Below are positions 1 through 8,681 of a DNA stretch of 64,000 bases, piece after piece. The notes below the pieces were generated by a model. The model was given only the letters and a program-made list of their open reading frames with translations, was not told the origin of the DNA and ran no database searches. This DNA is from Halosimplex halophilum. GTDB taxonomy: Archaea > Halobacteriota > Halobacteria > Halobacteriales > Haloarculaceae. The DNA lies in contig NZ_ML214297.1 in NCBI RefSeq assembly GCF_004698125.1, positions 1,302,001-1,366,000 on the forward strand. The letters run 5' to 3'. Positions within the stretch are counted from its first letter, which is position 1. The number at the start of each line of letters is the position of its first letter. A program made the translations under genes and the position numbers.

Positions 1-216
1 GAGGACGTGCTCAACATCGCGCCCGCCGAGCGCAAGACCGTCGAGTTCGAGGCCGACGCCGACCCCGGCATCTACCTCATGCACTGCCACAAGGTGTTCC
101 ACGCCATGAACGGCAACTCCTACCCCGGCGGCATGGTCGGCGGCATCGTCTACAAGGAGGCGATGGACACCGACATCTTCTCCCAGCTCATGGAGTACGC
201 CGGCTACGAGGGCTGA
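1..216 (+). CDS. Multicopper oxidase, C-terminal fragment
   Basis: The gene enters from the left edge in frame 1, and only its last 71 codons are present. The sequence HCHKVFH is the HCHxxxH copper signature found at the end of multicopper oxidases, where it supplies type 1 and type 3 copper ligands. It is followed by YPGGM and a short acidic tail. The enzyme would be extracytoplasmic and oxidise a metal or organic substrate, or act in nitrogen-oxide respiration. The substrate cannot be judged from this fragment. A copper nitrite reductase is less likely because the C-terminal motif is of the laccase type. Confidence 0.7.
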   Translation, partial: EDVLNIAPAERKTVEFEADADPGIYLMHCHKVFHAMNGNSYPGGMVGGIVYKEAMDTDIFSQLMEYAGYEG

Positions 217-326
217 TCGCCCCGCGCCGACGGCATCTCCCGCTTGAACGCCGACGCCCGCCGCTCCCCGAACCCACGACACCCCTGTCAAACATCGCAC
301 CCGGCGTCGGCGCTCCCCCTTTTCCG

Positions 327-635
327 CTACTCCACCACGTACGACTGCAGGTCGCCGCGCGTCCGAACGTCGACGAACCGGTAGCGGCGGCCGTCGGCGA
401 GGTCGCCGGCGAAGTCCGCGTCGGCCGCGCCCTCGACCTCGTAGACCTCGTCGGCCTCCCGCAGGTCGTGGCCGTGCAGCGTCTCGCGCACCGTCTCGGG
501 GAGCCGCCCCTCCGGCGGGACCTCGACGACGAACAGCCGGTCGGTGAAGCTCTTGGCCGTCCAGGCGTCGACGACCCCCTCGCGGTCGGCCAGCCGGTCC
601 GCGAGCGCCGACAGGTCGGCGGCTCTGTCGCTCAT
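327..635 (-). CDS. Small acidic haloarchaeal protein, unknown function
   Basis: This is a 102-residue soluble acidic protein with no signal peptide or membrane segment and no motif I recognise. The ATG at 635 is well placed. The perfect inverted repeat CGAACTGGTTCG lies 38 nt upstream, as it does for three other genes in the first 10 kb, so this gene probably shares regulation with the oxidase and DUF2249 genes. That link suggests a respiratory or anaerobic role, but this is inference only. Confidence 0.6.
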   Translation of the reverse strand: MSDRAADLSALADRLADREGVVDAWTAKSFTDRLFVVEVPPEGRLPETVRETLHGHDLREADEVYEVEGAADADFAGDLADGRRYRFVDVRTRGDLQSYVVE

Positions 636-672
636 ACCCCCGATTCGGACCGCGGCCGGAAACGACCGGTCC

Positions 673-684
673 CGAACTGGTTCG
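673..684. promoter_or_regulatory. CGAAC-N2-GTTCG inverted repeat, copy 1
   Basis: A perfect palindrome, CGAACTGGTTCG, ends 38 nt before the start of the minus-strand gene at 635. The other copies are at 6705, 8047 and 9361. No strong TATA box lies between it and the start, which fits an activator site. Confidence 0.6.
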
Positions 685-735
685 CCGAACCCGGGCGGCC
701 GGGCTGGGCCGGATCGAGCCGACCGGATCGATTCC

Positions 736-1560
736 TCACCCCCGTTCCATCGCCTCGCCGTACCACGTCGGCCGGTCGACGGTCGTCGCGCCGACCCGTT
801 CGAACCGGACGCTCCGCCTGACGCGGACGCGCTCGCCGTCGACGGTCGCGTCGTAGACGACGTGGTACGACGCCACGAACCCCGACTCGGCGACGAACGC
901 GTGCAGCGTCGCGTTCTCCACGTCGTCGACCGCGGAGTCGCCGACGAACCCCTCGGAGCGGACGGTCGTCCCGACGAGGTGGACCCGCCCGCTCTCGGGC
1001 GACCGGTCGGCGACTCGCGTCTCGAACCCTTCGAGCGTCGAGCGCAGGTCCGTCTCCGGCCCGAGGTCGAGCGCGACCGTCCCGAGCCAGAAGCTCCAGG
1101 TGCCGACGTAGGCGTCGGTGTCGTCGTAGCGGCTGTACTCCGTCCGGTTGTCGATGGTCTGGCGGCGGAGGTACACCTCGTCGTTCGCCCAGTACTCGGC
1201 CCGGGTCGGCGGCTCGCCGATGACGAGCGGCGCGCCCGGCCCCTCGACCGACACCCTCGCGTGGTAGTCCCGCGCCGGCGCCGCCGAGAGGGCCAGCCGG
1301 ACGGTCAGCGCCGACCTGAGCGACCCGTTCGCCGCCCGGACCGTCCGGTTCGTGACGAGCGTGTAGCTCCGGTTCCCGAGCGCGGCCCCGTGGGCGGTCG
1401 CCAGCGCCGCGGGGTCGGTCACGCCGCCCGGCTCGACGCCCGGGGGAAGCGGCGAGTCGGTCGGGACCGGCGCCGGCGTCACCGTCGGCCGGTCGGTTCC
1501 GGGAGCCAGGGCGCTACAGCCCGCGAGGACGACGAGCACCGCGACGAGCGCCCGGCGCAT
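736..1560 (-). CDS. Haloarchaeal lipoprotein
   Basis: This is a secreted lipoprotein of 274 residues. The start at 1560 gives MRR, a short hydrophobic stretch and a lipobox ending LAGC near residue 16, followed by a Pro/Thr linker. The body contains repeated Asn-x-Ser/Thr sites and beta-rich segments with WxxxxxVYLRR-like spacing, reminiscent of the DUF7537 lipoproteins common in haloarchaea (from memory). An upstream in-frame start near 1749 would add about 60 low-quality Arg-rich residues and was not used. The function is unknown; it is presumably anchored outside the membrane. Confidence 0.7.
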   Translation of the reverse strand: MRRALVAVLVVLAGCSALAPGTDRPTVTPAPVPTDSPLPPGVEPGGVTDPAALATAHGAALGNRSYTLVTNRTVRAANGSLRSALTVRLALSAAPARDYHARVSVEGPGAPLVIGEPPTRAEYWANDEVYLRRQTIDNRTEYSRYDDTDAYVGTWSFWLGTVALDLGPETDLRSTLEGFETRVADRSPESGRVHLVGTTVRSEGFVGDSAVDDVENATLHAFVAESGFVASYHVVYDATVDGERVRVRRSVRFERVGATTVDRPTWYGEAMERG

Positions 1561-2179
1561 ACGCAAGGTTCGGCCCGCGAGAGCAAAAGATGCGCGGCGG
1601 GTGTGCGCTGTCAGGAGACCACGAGATGGCGGGCGGTGCGGTCGGCGCGCGCTGGAGCGCGCGTTCATGCGCGCGACGGTAGCCGCGCGAGGTCTTCGTG
1701 AACTGTGTGAACGAAGGCTCGTCGGAGCTTGCTCCGACGGTGGATTCACGACTCGTATGTCCCGAATCGGCTGGGGAGGCTCGTGGCTGTCTGCGGTGCT
1801 GTGCGGTCGTGGTGCTGTTGCGGTGCGGTTTGCTGTCCTGGCGGACTGACCGGGCGAGACGCGCTCGTGTCCAGTTCAGTCGCCTGAGCGGGCACTATCC
1901 GCGCGGGCGGTGCCGAGAGCGCGGATATCCCGCTTGGTTCGAGAGAGCGAAGCGTTCTCGTCACTGAGCGAATCGGAGATTCGCGAGGTCCGCAGGAGCT
2001 CCGCTCCTGCGAGATCCCGGAAATCTTCGATTTTCGGAGACAGCGACCGCGACCGCGTCGAGGGCTTTCAAGTCTGCTGACAGGTACGGTCGCGGTCGTC
2101 GAGAACTGTCAAATACAGCCAATAACTGAAACGGTTCGGGCGTGACACTACTCCCGGTAACTCGAAGGTCGACCGACCG
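1561..2179. repeat. Gene-free stretch packed with short palindromes
   Basis: No credible gene lies in these 620 bases. They hold a run of near-perfect hairpins: GTCGGAGC-TT-GCTCCGAC near 1720, and then between about 1940 and 2040 GAGAGCG/CGTTCTC, GCGAATC/GATTCGC, CGCAGGAGC/GCTCCTGCG and CCGGAAATC/GATTTTCGG. The stems follow each other with only a few bases between them. They resemble extragenic palindromic sequences of halophiles and may act as terminators or RNA structures, or be remnants of small mobile repeats. Confidence 0.55.
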
Positions 2180-3196
2180 CTAGCGGCCTTCACCGTCGGG
2201 CACGTCAGTCCCCTCGCGGTCAGAATCGTCAGTTCGCTCCCCGTAGGCGTGCTCGATGGAGCGGAACACCGAGAGGGCGACCTTCTCGCGGCTGGCGGGG
2301 TCGCGCTCGCCGTAGCGGACCTCCTCGAACAGCCGCGTCAGCTCGGCCACGTCGTCTTCGCCCATGCCGGCGGCGACGGCGGCGTCGGCGAACTCGCCGG
2401 GCGTCGCGGTGTCGGGGTCGGACACGTCGAGCATGCTGGTCATCTCCCACCACGCGCGGTAGACCTCGTTGTCCACGTCGGCGTTGTGCTCCTCCAGGCG
2501 GTCGGCGGCGCGGCCGGCCGCGGCCGCCAGGTCCCGCGGCGTGAGCGGGTCGGCGTCGTCCGCCTCGGCGTCGCGGTCGTCGATCTCGGAGATGGTGTCG
2601 CCGCCCGACGCGCGGTACAGCGCCGCCGCGGTCCCGACGAGGACGACGCCGAAGACGCCCAGCACCGCCTCCGCGGGGAGGTTCGTGACGAGCGGGTCGC
2701 CGCCGTCACCGGGGAGGACGGTGCTGGTGACGTTCCTCGACCCGATACCCGGACCCCCGTAGTTCGGGCAGTCCGTCGAGAGGAAGTACGACAGCAGCGC
2801 CGGCGGCGCGAGCGCGTACAGCCCGAGGAACGAGGCGCCGAACGAGTAGCGGCGCTTGATCATCCCGACGGCCGCCGCGAGCGCGCCGAAGTAGACCAGC
2901 CCGCCCCACCACGTCGTCAGCGGCTGGACGCACCGGGTCAGTTCGAGCGGTTCCCCGGGCTCCCTGGGCGGTCCGACCGGCGTCCCCTCGTCCGGCGGCC
3001 CCTCGTTCGGGTCCGACGGCGTTCCCAGAGGGGGATCCGACACACCGCCGGAGTCCCGCTCGACCGAACTGTCGGCCGCCGGCGTCCCGGCGTCGAGGGC
3101 CGACGCCACCGTCGCCGCGCCGACGGCGACCGCCGCCATCGCCACCAGACCGACCACGACCACCCGCAACGTCGTCCTGTCGAAGTAGTCGTCCAT
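2180..3196 (-). CDS. DUF4129-type membrane protein
   Basis: The protein has 338 residues. An N-terminal hydrophobic segment (about 10-32) is followed by a Pro/Asp/Gly-rich extracellular linker, two or three central membrane segments (about 95-140), another near 175-195, and a cytoplasmic C-terminal domain. That domain contains EVYRAWWEM and later a TPGEFADAA-type stretch, typical of the DUF4129 domain usually found with transglutaminase-like, MoxR and DUF58 proteins. None of those partners is next door. The gene is monocistronic, and a TATA-like stretch lies just upstream near 3220. Its role is likely envelope-related. Confidence 0.7.
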   Translation of the reverse strand: MDDYFDRTTLRVVVVGLVAMAAVAVGAATVASALDAGTPAADSSVERDSGGVSDPPLGTPSDPNEGPPDEGTPVGPPREPGEPLELTRCVQPLTTWWGGLVYFGALAAAVGMIKRRYSFGASFLGLYALAPPALLSYFLSTDCPNYGGPGIGSRNVTSTVLPGDGGDPLVTNLPAEAVLGVFGVVLVGTAAALYRASGGDTISEIDDRDAEADDADPLTPRDLAAAAGRAADRLEEHNADVDNEVYRAWWEMTSMLDVSDPDTATPGEFADAAVAAGMGEDDVAELTRLFEEVRYGERDPASREKVALSVFRSIEHAYGERTDDSDREGTDVPDGEGR

Positions 3197-3270
3197 GAGT
3201 GTGCCATTGGCTACCTATTGTAAATGTTTTTCGTACACATAGACTACCTAACACGACAGTCAGGACAGAG

Positions 3271-4005
3271 TTACGCTGCCGATTCGACCCGCTCGACCCT
3301 CAGCGTCTCGGCCCAGTAGTCGCCCACCGCGTAGCTCATCCGGTAGGTCTCCCCGTCGTATCGCACGAACGAGGTGTCCTGGAGTTCCTCCGGCAGCGAG
3401 TACCACTTGCCCATCGGCACGTGGTGCGACCCGTTCTCGACCGCCCACCGGACCTCGTCGCGGACCGATTCGGAGAGGTTTCCGTAGGCGGTCACCGTCG
3501 CGTTCTCCCCGACTTCGAGGCGGTCGGCGTAGATGCTGTAAGAGGCGTATAGCTCGCCGTCCGCGGCCACGTCGACGCGGTACAGCCGGTCGTCCGTCCG
3601 GACGAACGCGTGGTCGCGGAACGGCCTCGCCGCCTCGACGGTGTGGTTGCCCTCGACGTACGGCGAGTCGGGGACGAACGAGATCTCGCCGTCGAGGGCG
3701 TCGTCGAACGCCGCCTGCGACGCCGGCGGCAACGCGGCGTAGTCGACCGTGTTCCCGTCCGTCGGTTCGCTCGGCGTCGGCGACGCGCTCGGCGGTGCCG
3801 GCGTCGGCGTCTCCGTCGACGGGGTCGACTCGGGCGTTCCACCCGGCGGCGAGTCGGCCGGCGTCTCGGTCGGCGTCTCGGCGGGCGTGTCGGTCGGCTC
3901 CGTCGAGTCGGTCGGCGTCGCGCCGTCGCCGGGACCGGGCACGCCGAGACAGCCGCCGACGGCCACCAGGGCGACCAGCGCGGCGAGCAGTCGAGTCCGT
4001 TCCAT
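3271..4005 (-). CDS. Secreted lipoprotein with Thr/Pro-rich linker
   Basis: This 244-residue protein has a short lipoprotein signal with lipobox VGGC at about residue 19. A roughly 60-residue Thr/Pro/Ser/Glu-rich spacer follows, as is usual for haloarchaeal surface lipoproteins. The C-terminal globular domain (about 85-244) contains Tyr-rich strands and two Asn-x-Ser/Thr sites. I do not recognise the fold. The start at 4005 is the only one that keeps the signal peptide. It is probably a cell-surface protein of unknown role. Confidence 0.7.
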   Translation of the reverse strand: MERTRLLAALVALVAVGGCLGVPGPGDGATPTDSTEPTDTPAETPTETPADSPPGGTPESTPSTETPTPAPPSASPTPSEPTDGNTVDYAALPPASQAAFDDALDGEISFVPDSPYVEGNHTVEAARPFRDHAFVRTDDRLYRVDVAADGELYASYSIYADRLEVGENATVTAYGNLSESVRDEVRWAVENGSHHVPMGKWYSLPEELQDTSFVRYDGETYRMSYAVGDYWAETLRVERVESAA

Positions 4006-4093
4006 ACCCGGAGGGCCGTCCCACGAAAGAAAGGGCCTTGTCGTCGATCAAAGGCGCCTTTGACCGGTCGGCCAGTCGGAGTCGGGCGCGCTC

Positions 4094-4552
4094 TCACTCG
4101 GGCGCCATCCCCTTCGCGGCGAGTTCGTCGAGCGCCGCGTCGGTCTTGTCCAGGTCGAGGTCCATCCCGTCGAGAACGTGGCCGGCCTTCGTGAACTGCA
4201 CCTCGTCGTACTGGACGACCTGAATCCGGTTGCCCCACGGGTCGCGGAAGTCCAGCCCGCCCCGGTCGAGCCGTTCGACCCCCTCGGCTTCGAGCCGCCG
4301 CTCGACGAGCTCCGCGTCGTCGACCACGAGCCCGAAGTGGCGGTGCCGATCGGCCGTCTCACCCGCGTCGGCGTCCTCCGAGAGCGCGAGGAACTGGTCG
4401 CCCATGTCGAGGAACACCGCCGAGTCGGTCTCCCCGCGGACCGGGAAGTCGAAGATCGACCCGTAGAACTCCCGGGCCTCCCCGGCGTCGCCGACCGACA
4501 GCGCGACGTGGTTGATCCCTACCATGCGGGCGCGGTCGCCGTCGTCACTCAT
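4094..4552 (-). CDS. Glyoxalase/bleomycin-resistance (VOC) family protein
   Basis: This 152-residue protein has the VOC pattern. It begins with INHVALSV near residue 13, has FLDMGDQFLAL in the middle, then RHFGLVVDD starting the second half, and DPWGNRIQVVQYDE near the end. The His and Glu positions fit a metal site. Family members include glyoxalase I, dioxygenases and epimerases, and the substrate cannot be told here. The start at 4552 is chosen over an upstream extension rich in Arg and Pro. A mosaic repeat separates it from the oxidase gene on its right. Confidence 0.8.
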   Translation of the reverse strand: MSDDGDRARMVGINHVALSVGDAGEAREFYGSIFDFPVRGETDSAVFLDMGDQFLALSEDADAGETADRHRHFGLVVDDAELVERRLEAEGVERLDRGGLDFRDPWGNRIQVVQYDEVQFTKAGHVLDGMDLDLDKTDAALDELAAKGMAPE

Positions 4553-4621
4553 ACCAGGTCCTTGGAGCGCCCGACAAATCAACGGACGGGGCCTCGCGAG
4601 CGCGTTCGATTCGACGTGCAA

Positions 4622-4780
4622 ACCCACTTTTTTCGACGGAGAGCTCCTCGCGGCCCTACGGGCCGCTGCGGGGATCCTCCGTCGAAAAAACTTGGGGAAA
4701 AAAGCCGGACGGCTCGCTCCCTGCAGTCGCTCGCGTCCGGTGAACCACCTCGCTCACTTCGTTCGCTCGGCGGATGCTGA
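4622..4780 (+). repeat. Mosaic palindromic repeat, copy A
   Basis: Three stem-loops sit in series. The first has arms CGACGGAG and CTCCGTCG (about 4634 and 4676) enclosing a second small hairpin, flanked by T- and A-runs. The second is GCCGGACG with CGTCCGG, the third is short, and GGATGCT closes the unit. The same order of modules recurs at 43990 and, reversed, at 45239 and 38641. It occupies most of the gap after the oxidase stop and may serve as a terminator. Confidence 0.7.
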
Positions 4781-4840
4781 CATGGTAAGTCCATCCTCTG
4801 CACTGAACGGTGTAGAACGGAACAGGCGGAGTGTCGCCGA

Positions 4841-6664
4841 TCAGTCGTCGGACCGCTCGGTGGCCGCCCCGTCGCCGTCCGACGCCTCGCCACCGTCGGA
4901 CGAGTCCGACGAGTCCCCGCTCGCGTCACTCGCGCGACCGCCGTCGGTCGCGAGCGCGGTCTCCTGCTGGCGTTCGAACCAGGCCCACTCGCGGCCGTGC
5001 TGGTCGGTCTCCTTCAGGTCCCAGGGGTCGCCGTCGGTGACCTTCGGGCCCTCCAGCCACGACTGGACGAGGTTCCAGACGAAGATGATCTGGCCGAACG
5101 CGAGCAACAGCGCCCCGAGCGTCGCCGAGCGGTGCAGGGCGGTGAACAGCAGTTCCGGCCCGGCCTCGACGGCGTAGGTGGCGTACCGGCGGGGCATCCC
5201 GGCGTAGCCGAGGATGATCATCGGGAAGAAGGTGAGGTTGGTCCCGACCATCGTCAGCCAGAAGTGCCACTTCGCCAGCGTCTGCTGGTACATCCGCCCG
5301 GTGTAGATGGGGAACCAGTAGTAGATGCCCGCGAAGACGGCGAAGGCGATGCCGCCCATGATGACGTAGTGGAAGTGCGCGACGACGTGGTAGGTGTCGT
5401 GCAGCAGCAGGTCGACCGGGATCGACGCCTCGAAGACCCCGGTCACGCCCCCGATGATGAAGTTCGCGATGAAGCCGACGCAGAACAGGAAGGGAGCGGT
5501 GAGCCGCAGTCGGCCGTTCCACATCGTCGCGATCCAGTTGAACGTCTTGACGGCCGACGGTATCGCGATGGAGATGGTGACGGCCATGAACCCGGCGCGC
5601 AGCCGCGGGTCGATGCCGGTCGCGAACATGTGGTGGGCCCAGACGCCGAACGAGAGCACCCCGAGCGCCAGCGTCGAGTAGACGACGAACTTGAAGCCGA
5701 ACAGCTTGCGGCCGGTGAACTTCGGCAGGATGTAGCTGATCAGTCCCATCGGCGGGAGGACGAGGATGTACACCTCGGGGTGGCCGAAGAACCAGAACAG
5801 GTGCTGCCACAGCAGCGGGCCGCCGCCCTCGCCCAGCGCGTAGAACGTCGTCCCGAGGTTGCGGTCGAGCAGGAGCATGACGATGGCGCTCCCCAGCAGC
5901 GGGAACGCGAAGATGATCTGCCCGGACTGGGTGAGGACGGTCCACGAGAAGATGTCGAGGTTCGCCCAGTTGACGTCCTCGCCGCGCTCGGTGACGATGG
6001 TGGCGACGAAGTTGATCGCGCCCATCGTCGCCGAGACCCCCGTCAGGTGCAGCCCGAGCAGCATCAGGTCGACCGCCGGGTTGGCCTGCTCGACCGACAG
6101 CGGCGTGTACATCGTCCAGGCCGTCTGGGCGGGCGCGAGGCTCGGCAGGAAGAACCCGGCCCAGATGAGCACGGCGCCGGGCGGGAGCAACCAGAAGGCG
6201 ATGGCGTTGATCCGCGGGAACGCCATGTCGTCGGCGCCGATCAGGAGGGGCACGAAGTAGTTCGAGAACGCCGCGAGGATGGGCGTCCCGAACAGGAATA
6301 GCATCGTGATGCCGTGGCTGGTCAGCAGCCCGTTGTAGAGGGTGCTGTCGACGAAGTTCGTGGTCGGCGTGACCAGTTCCAGCCGCATCAGCATGACGGC
6401 GACGCCGCCCCAGGCGAACGCGAGGACGGCGAAGGCGCCGTACATCAGCCCGATGTCCTTGTGGTCGACGGTCGTCAGCCAGCGCACGATCCCGCTCGGC
6501 TTGTGCGCCTGCTCCTCGCCGGTGCCGTACCCGCCGGCGCCGGTCCCGCCGCCGACGACCGGCGTGTACGACCGCCAGTCCTCCAGTCGTACGACCCAGA
6601 CGAACACGCCCAGCAGAAACGCTGCCGTCAGCCCCGACAGCGTCAGTGTCGCGATATCGGCCAT
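4841..6664 (-). CDS. coxA: Cytochrome c oxidase subunit I (A-type heme-copper oxidase)
   Basis: This 607-residue, roughly 13-TM catalytic subunit reduces O2 to water and pumps protons. The low-spin haem ligand His is near 117 (SHG). GHPEVY (about 294-299) gives the CuB His, the proton-gating Glu and the cross-linked Tyr. HH near 344 and HFH near 430 complete the CuB and haem sites. The D-channel Asp (GADDM, about 145) and the K-channel Lys (VKTFNW, about 372) are present, so it is an A1-type enzyme. The tail is Asp/Ser-rich. No subunit II or III is adjacent, which is unusual. A GGAACGTGTTCG site lies 41 nt upstream, suggesting regulation shared with the neighbouring redox genes. Confidence 0.92.
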   Translation of the reverse strand: MADIATLTLSGLTAAFLLGVFVWVVRLEDWRSYTPVVGGGTGAGGYGTGEEQAHKPSGIVRWLTTVDHKDIGLMYGAFAVLAFAWGGVAVMLMRLELVTPTTNFVDSTLYNGLLTSHGITMLFLFGTPILAAFSNYFVPLLIGADDMAFPRINAIAFWLLPPGAVLIWAGFFLPSLAPAQTAWTMYTPLSVEQANPAVDLMLLGLHLTGVSATMGAINFVATIVTERGEDVNWANLDIFSWTVLTQSGQIIFAFPLLGSAIVMLLLDRNLGTTFYALGEGGGPLLWQHLFWFFGHPEVYILVLPPMGLISYILPKFTGRKLFGFKFVVYSTLALGVLSFGVWAHHMFATGIDPRLRAGFMAVTISIAIPSAVKTFNWIATMWNGRLRLTAPFLFCVGFIANFIIGGVTGVFEASIPVDLLLHDTYHVVAHFHYVIMGGIAFAVFAGIYYWFPIYTGRMYQQTLAKWHFWLTMVGTNLTFFPMIILGYAGMPRRYATYAVEAGPELLFTALHRSATLGALLLAFGQIIFVWNLVQSWLEGPKVTDGDPWDLKETDQHGREWAWFERQQETALATDGGRASDASGDSSDSSDGGEASDGDGAATERSDD

Positions 6665-6704
6665 GTGCGGGGGTCTTCATCCCCCTCCCCCCTGGGTCTT
6701 CTCG

Positions 6705-6716
6705 GGAACGTGTTCG
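6705..6716. promoter_or_regulatory. CGAAC-N2-GTTCG inverted repeat, copy 2
   Basis: GGAACGTGTTCG has one mismatch to the perfect palindrome and lies 41 nt upstream of the oxidase start at 6664. This is the same distance as the other copies keep from their genes. Confidence 0.5.
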
Positions 6717-6786
6717 GACCGTTTATTTCCGCCCGTCTCGCTGACACGTGCCCGGTCCGCCGGTCGTCCGCTCTGGCGGCGGGGAG

Positions 6787-7974
6787 TCACGTCCGCGCCC
6801 GCTGGACGAACACGCCGAGGACGAGGTAGGCGTACACGAGCACGCCGACGAGCGCGAACGCCCGACCCGCCGTCGAGAGGAGCGCGACCGGACCCACCGC
6901 AGCGAGGACTTCGAGGACGAGCCCGATAGCGATTAGTCCCATCGCGGCCCGCGCGAGCGCGTCGCCCGCGCCGGGGAACCGCCCGACCGTCGGCGGGTAG
7001 AACTGGAACGTTACGCCGACGATGGACAGCCCGAGGAAGCCGAGCAGGTTCAGCCGGTAGTGGGCGGCGACCAGCGCCGGGGCGACGGGGCCGAACGCGA
7101 AGGAGAGGCCGAGCGCGACGGCGAGGACGCCGAACCCGGCGCCCAGCAGCGGGCCGAGAAAGCCCGCCCGGTCGCGGTCGCTGGCGCGGTAGAGGCGGAC
7201 GTACGCCGCGGCGAACCCGGCCACGGCGACGGCTTCGAGGACGGCCCCCGCGCGGAAGACGGGGCCGGCGGGCAACCCCGCGGCCAGCAGCGCGGGGCCG
7301 ATGGCCCCCGGCACCAGGACGGCCCACGGCACCCACGACGGGAGGTCGGCGACGAGAAAGCGGGGCAGCAGGCGGAACCCGACGGCGAACAAAAGCAGCG
7401 CGGCGCCGCCGGCGGCCAGCAGGTGCGTCGCCCGCGGCGGGTAGCCGTCGAGGACCGCGGGCGCGACGGCGACCCGGGCGGCCAGCGTCTCCCACGACCC
7501 GACGGCGAGGTAGGCGAGGACGACCGGGACGAACAGGTTCGCGGCGCGGTCGACGGGCCGCCGGTCGGCGTTGTGGTCGCCCGTCCCGGTCTCGGCGCCC
7601 GTCGGGTTGTCGCGGACGGTCCAGGCGAGCGTCGCGAGGAAGACCGCGACGCCGCCCGCCCACGCCGCCGCGCCGAGCGAACCCACCGCGGCGGGTACTC
7701 CCCCCAGCGGCGCCAGGGCGAGCCCGGCGGTCCCGACGACCGCCAGCGGCAGGTGGACCGCGGGCGCCCGCGGCCACGCCAGCGACCGGTCGAAGTAGGA
7801 GGGCACCAGCGAGTAGGCCTTCCCGAAGACGACGCCCAGGACGAACCCGTAGAGGCCGAGCACGACCGTCGTCCGCCGGGGCAGCCCCGCGAGCGTGGCC
7901 GTCTGCCAGGCGACCAGCCAGCAGACCCCCGACGCGACCAGCGCCCGCGACCACCGCGAGAGCGTCGCCGACAT
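6787..7974 (-). CDS. Polytopic membrane protein, NnrS-like
   Basis: This 395-residue protein has about 10-12 membrane helices with few charges. Conserved-looking His residues include THLLAAGG mid-protein and HYRLN near residue 325, followed by FYPPTVGRF. The pattern recalls NnrS and small haem-copper-like membrane proteins found with nitrite and nitric-oxide genes. The ATG at 7974 is chosen because the upstream extension is a poor protein. It is divergent from the DUF2249-cupin pair, with a shared regulatory palindrome between them. A role in NO or metal handling is inference. Confidence 0.55.
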   Translation of the reverse strand: MSATLSRWSRALVASGVCWLVAWQTATLAGLPRRTTVVLGLYGFVLGVVFGKAYSLVPSYFDRSLAWPRAPAVHLPLAVVGTAGLALAPLGGVPAAVGSLGAAAWAGGVAVFLATLAWTVRDNPTGAETGTGDHNADRRPVDRAANLFVPVVLAYLAVGSWETLAARVAVAPAVLDGYPPRATHLLAAGGAALLLFAVGFRLLPRFLVADLPSWVPWAVLVPGAIGPALLAAGLPAGPVFRAGAVLEAVAVAGFAAAYVRLYRASDRDRAGFLGPLLGAGFGVLAVALGLSFAFGPVAPALVAAHYRLNLLGFLGLSIVGVTFQFYPPTVGRFPGAGDALARAAMGLIAIGLVLEVLAAVGPVALLSTAGRAFALVGVLVYAYLVLGVFVQRART

Positions 7975-8046
7975 ACTCCCGGACTCGTCCGCTCGCCCCC
8001 TCAATCTGGTGGCGAACGCGCTCTGTCGAAATGCCGTCGGCGGCGG

Positions 8047-8058
8047 CGAACATATTCG
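8047..8058. promoter_or_regulatory. CGAAC-N2-GTTCG-like inverted repeat, copy 3
   Basis: CGAACATATTCG lies between the divergent genes starting at 7974 and 8099, 40 nt before the latter. The outer arms CGAA/TTCG are perfect, and only the inner C/G pair differs from copies 1 and 4. Confidence 0.55.
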
Positions 8059-8098
8059 GGCAAAGGGGGAGGCGTGCGGGCGGCCAACCGTCGGACGT

Positions 8099-8332
8099 AT
8101 GCCAGCGACCACGCTCGACATCCGCGACGTGCCGCCGCCGGAGCGCCACCCGATGATCCACGAGGCCTTCGAGGACCTGGCGAGCGGCGAGACGCTGCGG
8201 ATCGTCAACGACCACGAACCCAAGCCGCTGTTCTACGAGTTCCAGGCCGAGGTCGACGAGTTCGACGCCGAGAACTACTCGGTCGAGCGCCGCGATACCG
8301 ACGAGTTCGTCGCCGACCTCCCGAAGGAATGA
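8099..8332 (+). CDS. DUF2249 domain protein
   Basis: This 77-residue protein opens with LDIRDVPPPERHP and contains GETLRIVNDHEPKPL and FYEF, the typical DUF2249 core (a small alpha/beta, TusA/SirA-like fold). DUF2249 proteins accompany hemerythrin, cupin and nitrogen-oxide genes in many microbes and may carry sulfur or sense redox state. Its stop overlaps the next start (ATGA), so it is translationally coupled to the cupin. A CGAACATATTCG site lies 40 nt upstream. Confidence 0.8.
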   Translation: MPATTLDIRDVPPPERHPMIHEAFEDLASGETLRIVNDHEPKPLFYEFQAEVDEFDAENYSVERRDTDEFVADLPKE

Positions 8333-8622
8333 GCGAGGTCGTCCACCTCCCGGACCTGGCGGGCGACGGCCGGGGCGTCCTCTTCGAGGGCGCGCCGAAG
8401 ACCGTCCGGCTCGCGCTGGACGCCGGCGACCGCGTCCCGCCCCATCAGCACCCCGACAAAGAGATCGTCTGCTACGTCGTCGACGGCGAGATCGAGATGA
8501 CCCTCGGCGACGAGACGGTCGAGCTGGCCGCCGGCGACGCCGCCCGGTTCTCCGGCGACCAGGACATCTCGCCGCGGGCGCGCGAGGACAGCGTCGCGTT
8601 GCTCGTCCTCGCCGAGGGCTGA
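8329..8622 (+). CDS. Small single-domain cupin
   Basis: This 97-residue cupin has the metal-site motif H-x-H with later Glu (PPHQHPDKE) and a second motif around DGEIEMTLGDE...GDAARF. The remaining His of motif 2 is not evident. It may bind a transition metal or act as a small sensor. It overlaps the upstream DUF2249 gene by four bases, and the same partnership of DUF2249 with redox genes recurs just downstream on the other strand. The substrate is unknown. Confidence 0.8.
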   Translation: MSEVVHLPDLAGDGRGVLFEGAPKTVRLALDAGDRVPPHQHPDKEIVCYVVDGEIEMTLGDETVELAAGDAARFSGDQDISPRAREDSVALLVLAEG

Positions 8623-8681
8623 GCGGCGCTCGGCGATTCGTCTTTCTCACGCGTCGAGAGAACAGTTACAGCGACGGCGCC

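Noticed and set aside
1698..1967. An 89-codon plus-strand frame in the palindromic gap
   Set aside because: Cys/Arg-rich and spanning several hairpins, with no family resemblance or plausible ribosome site.
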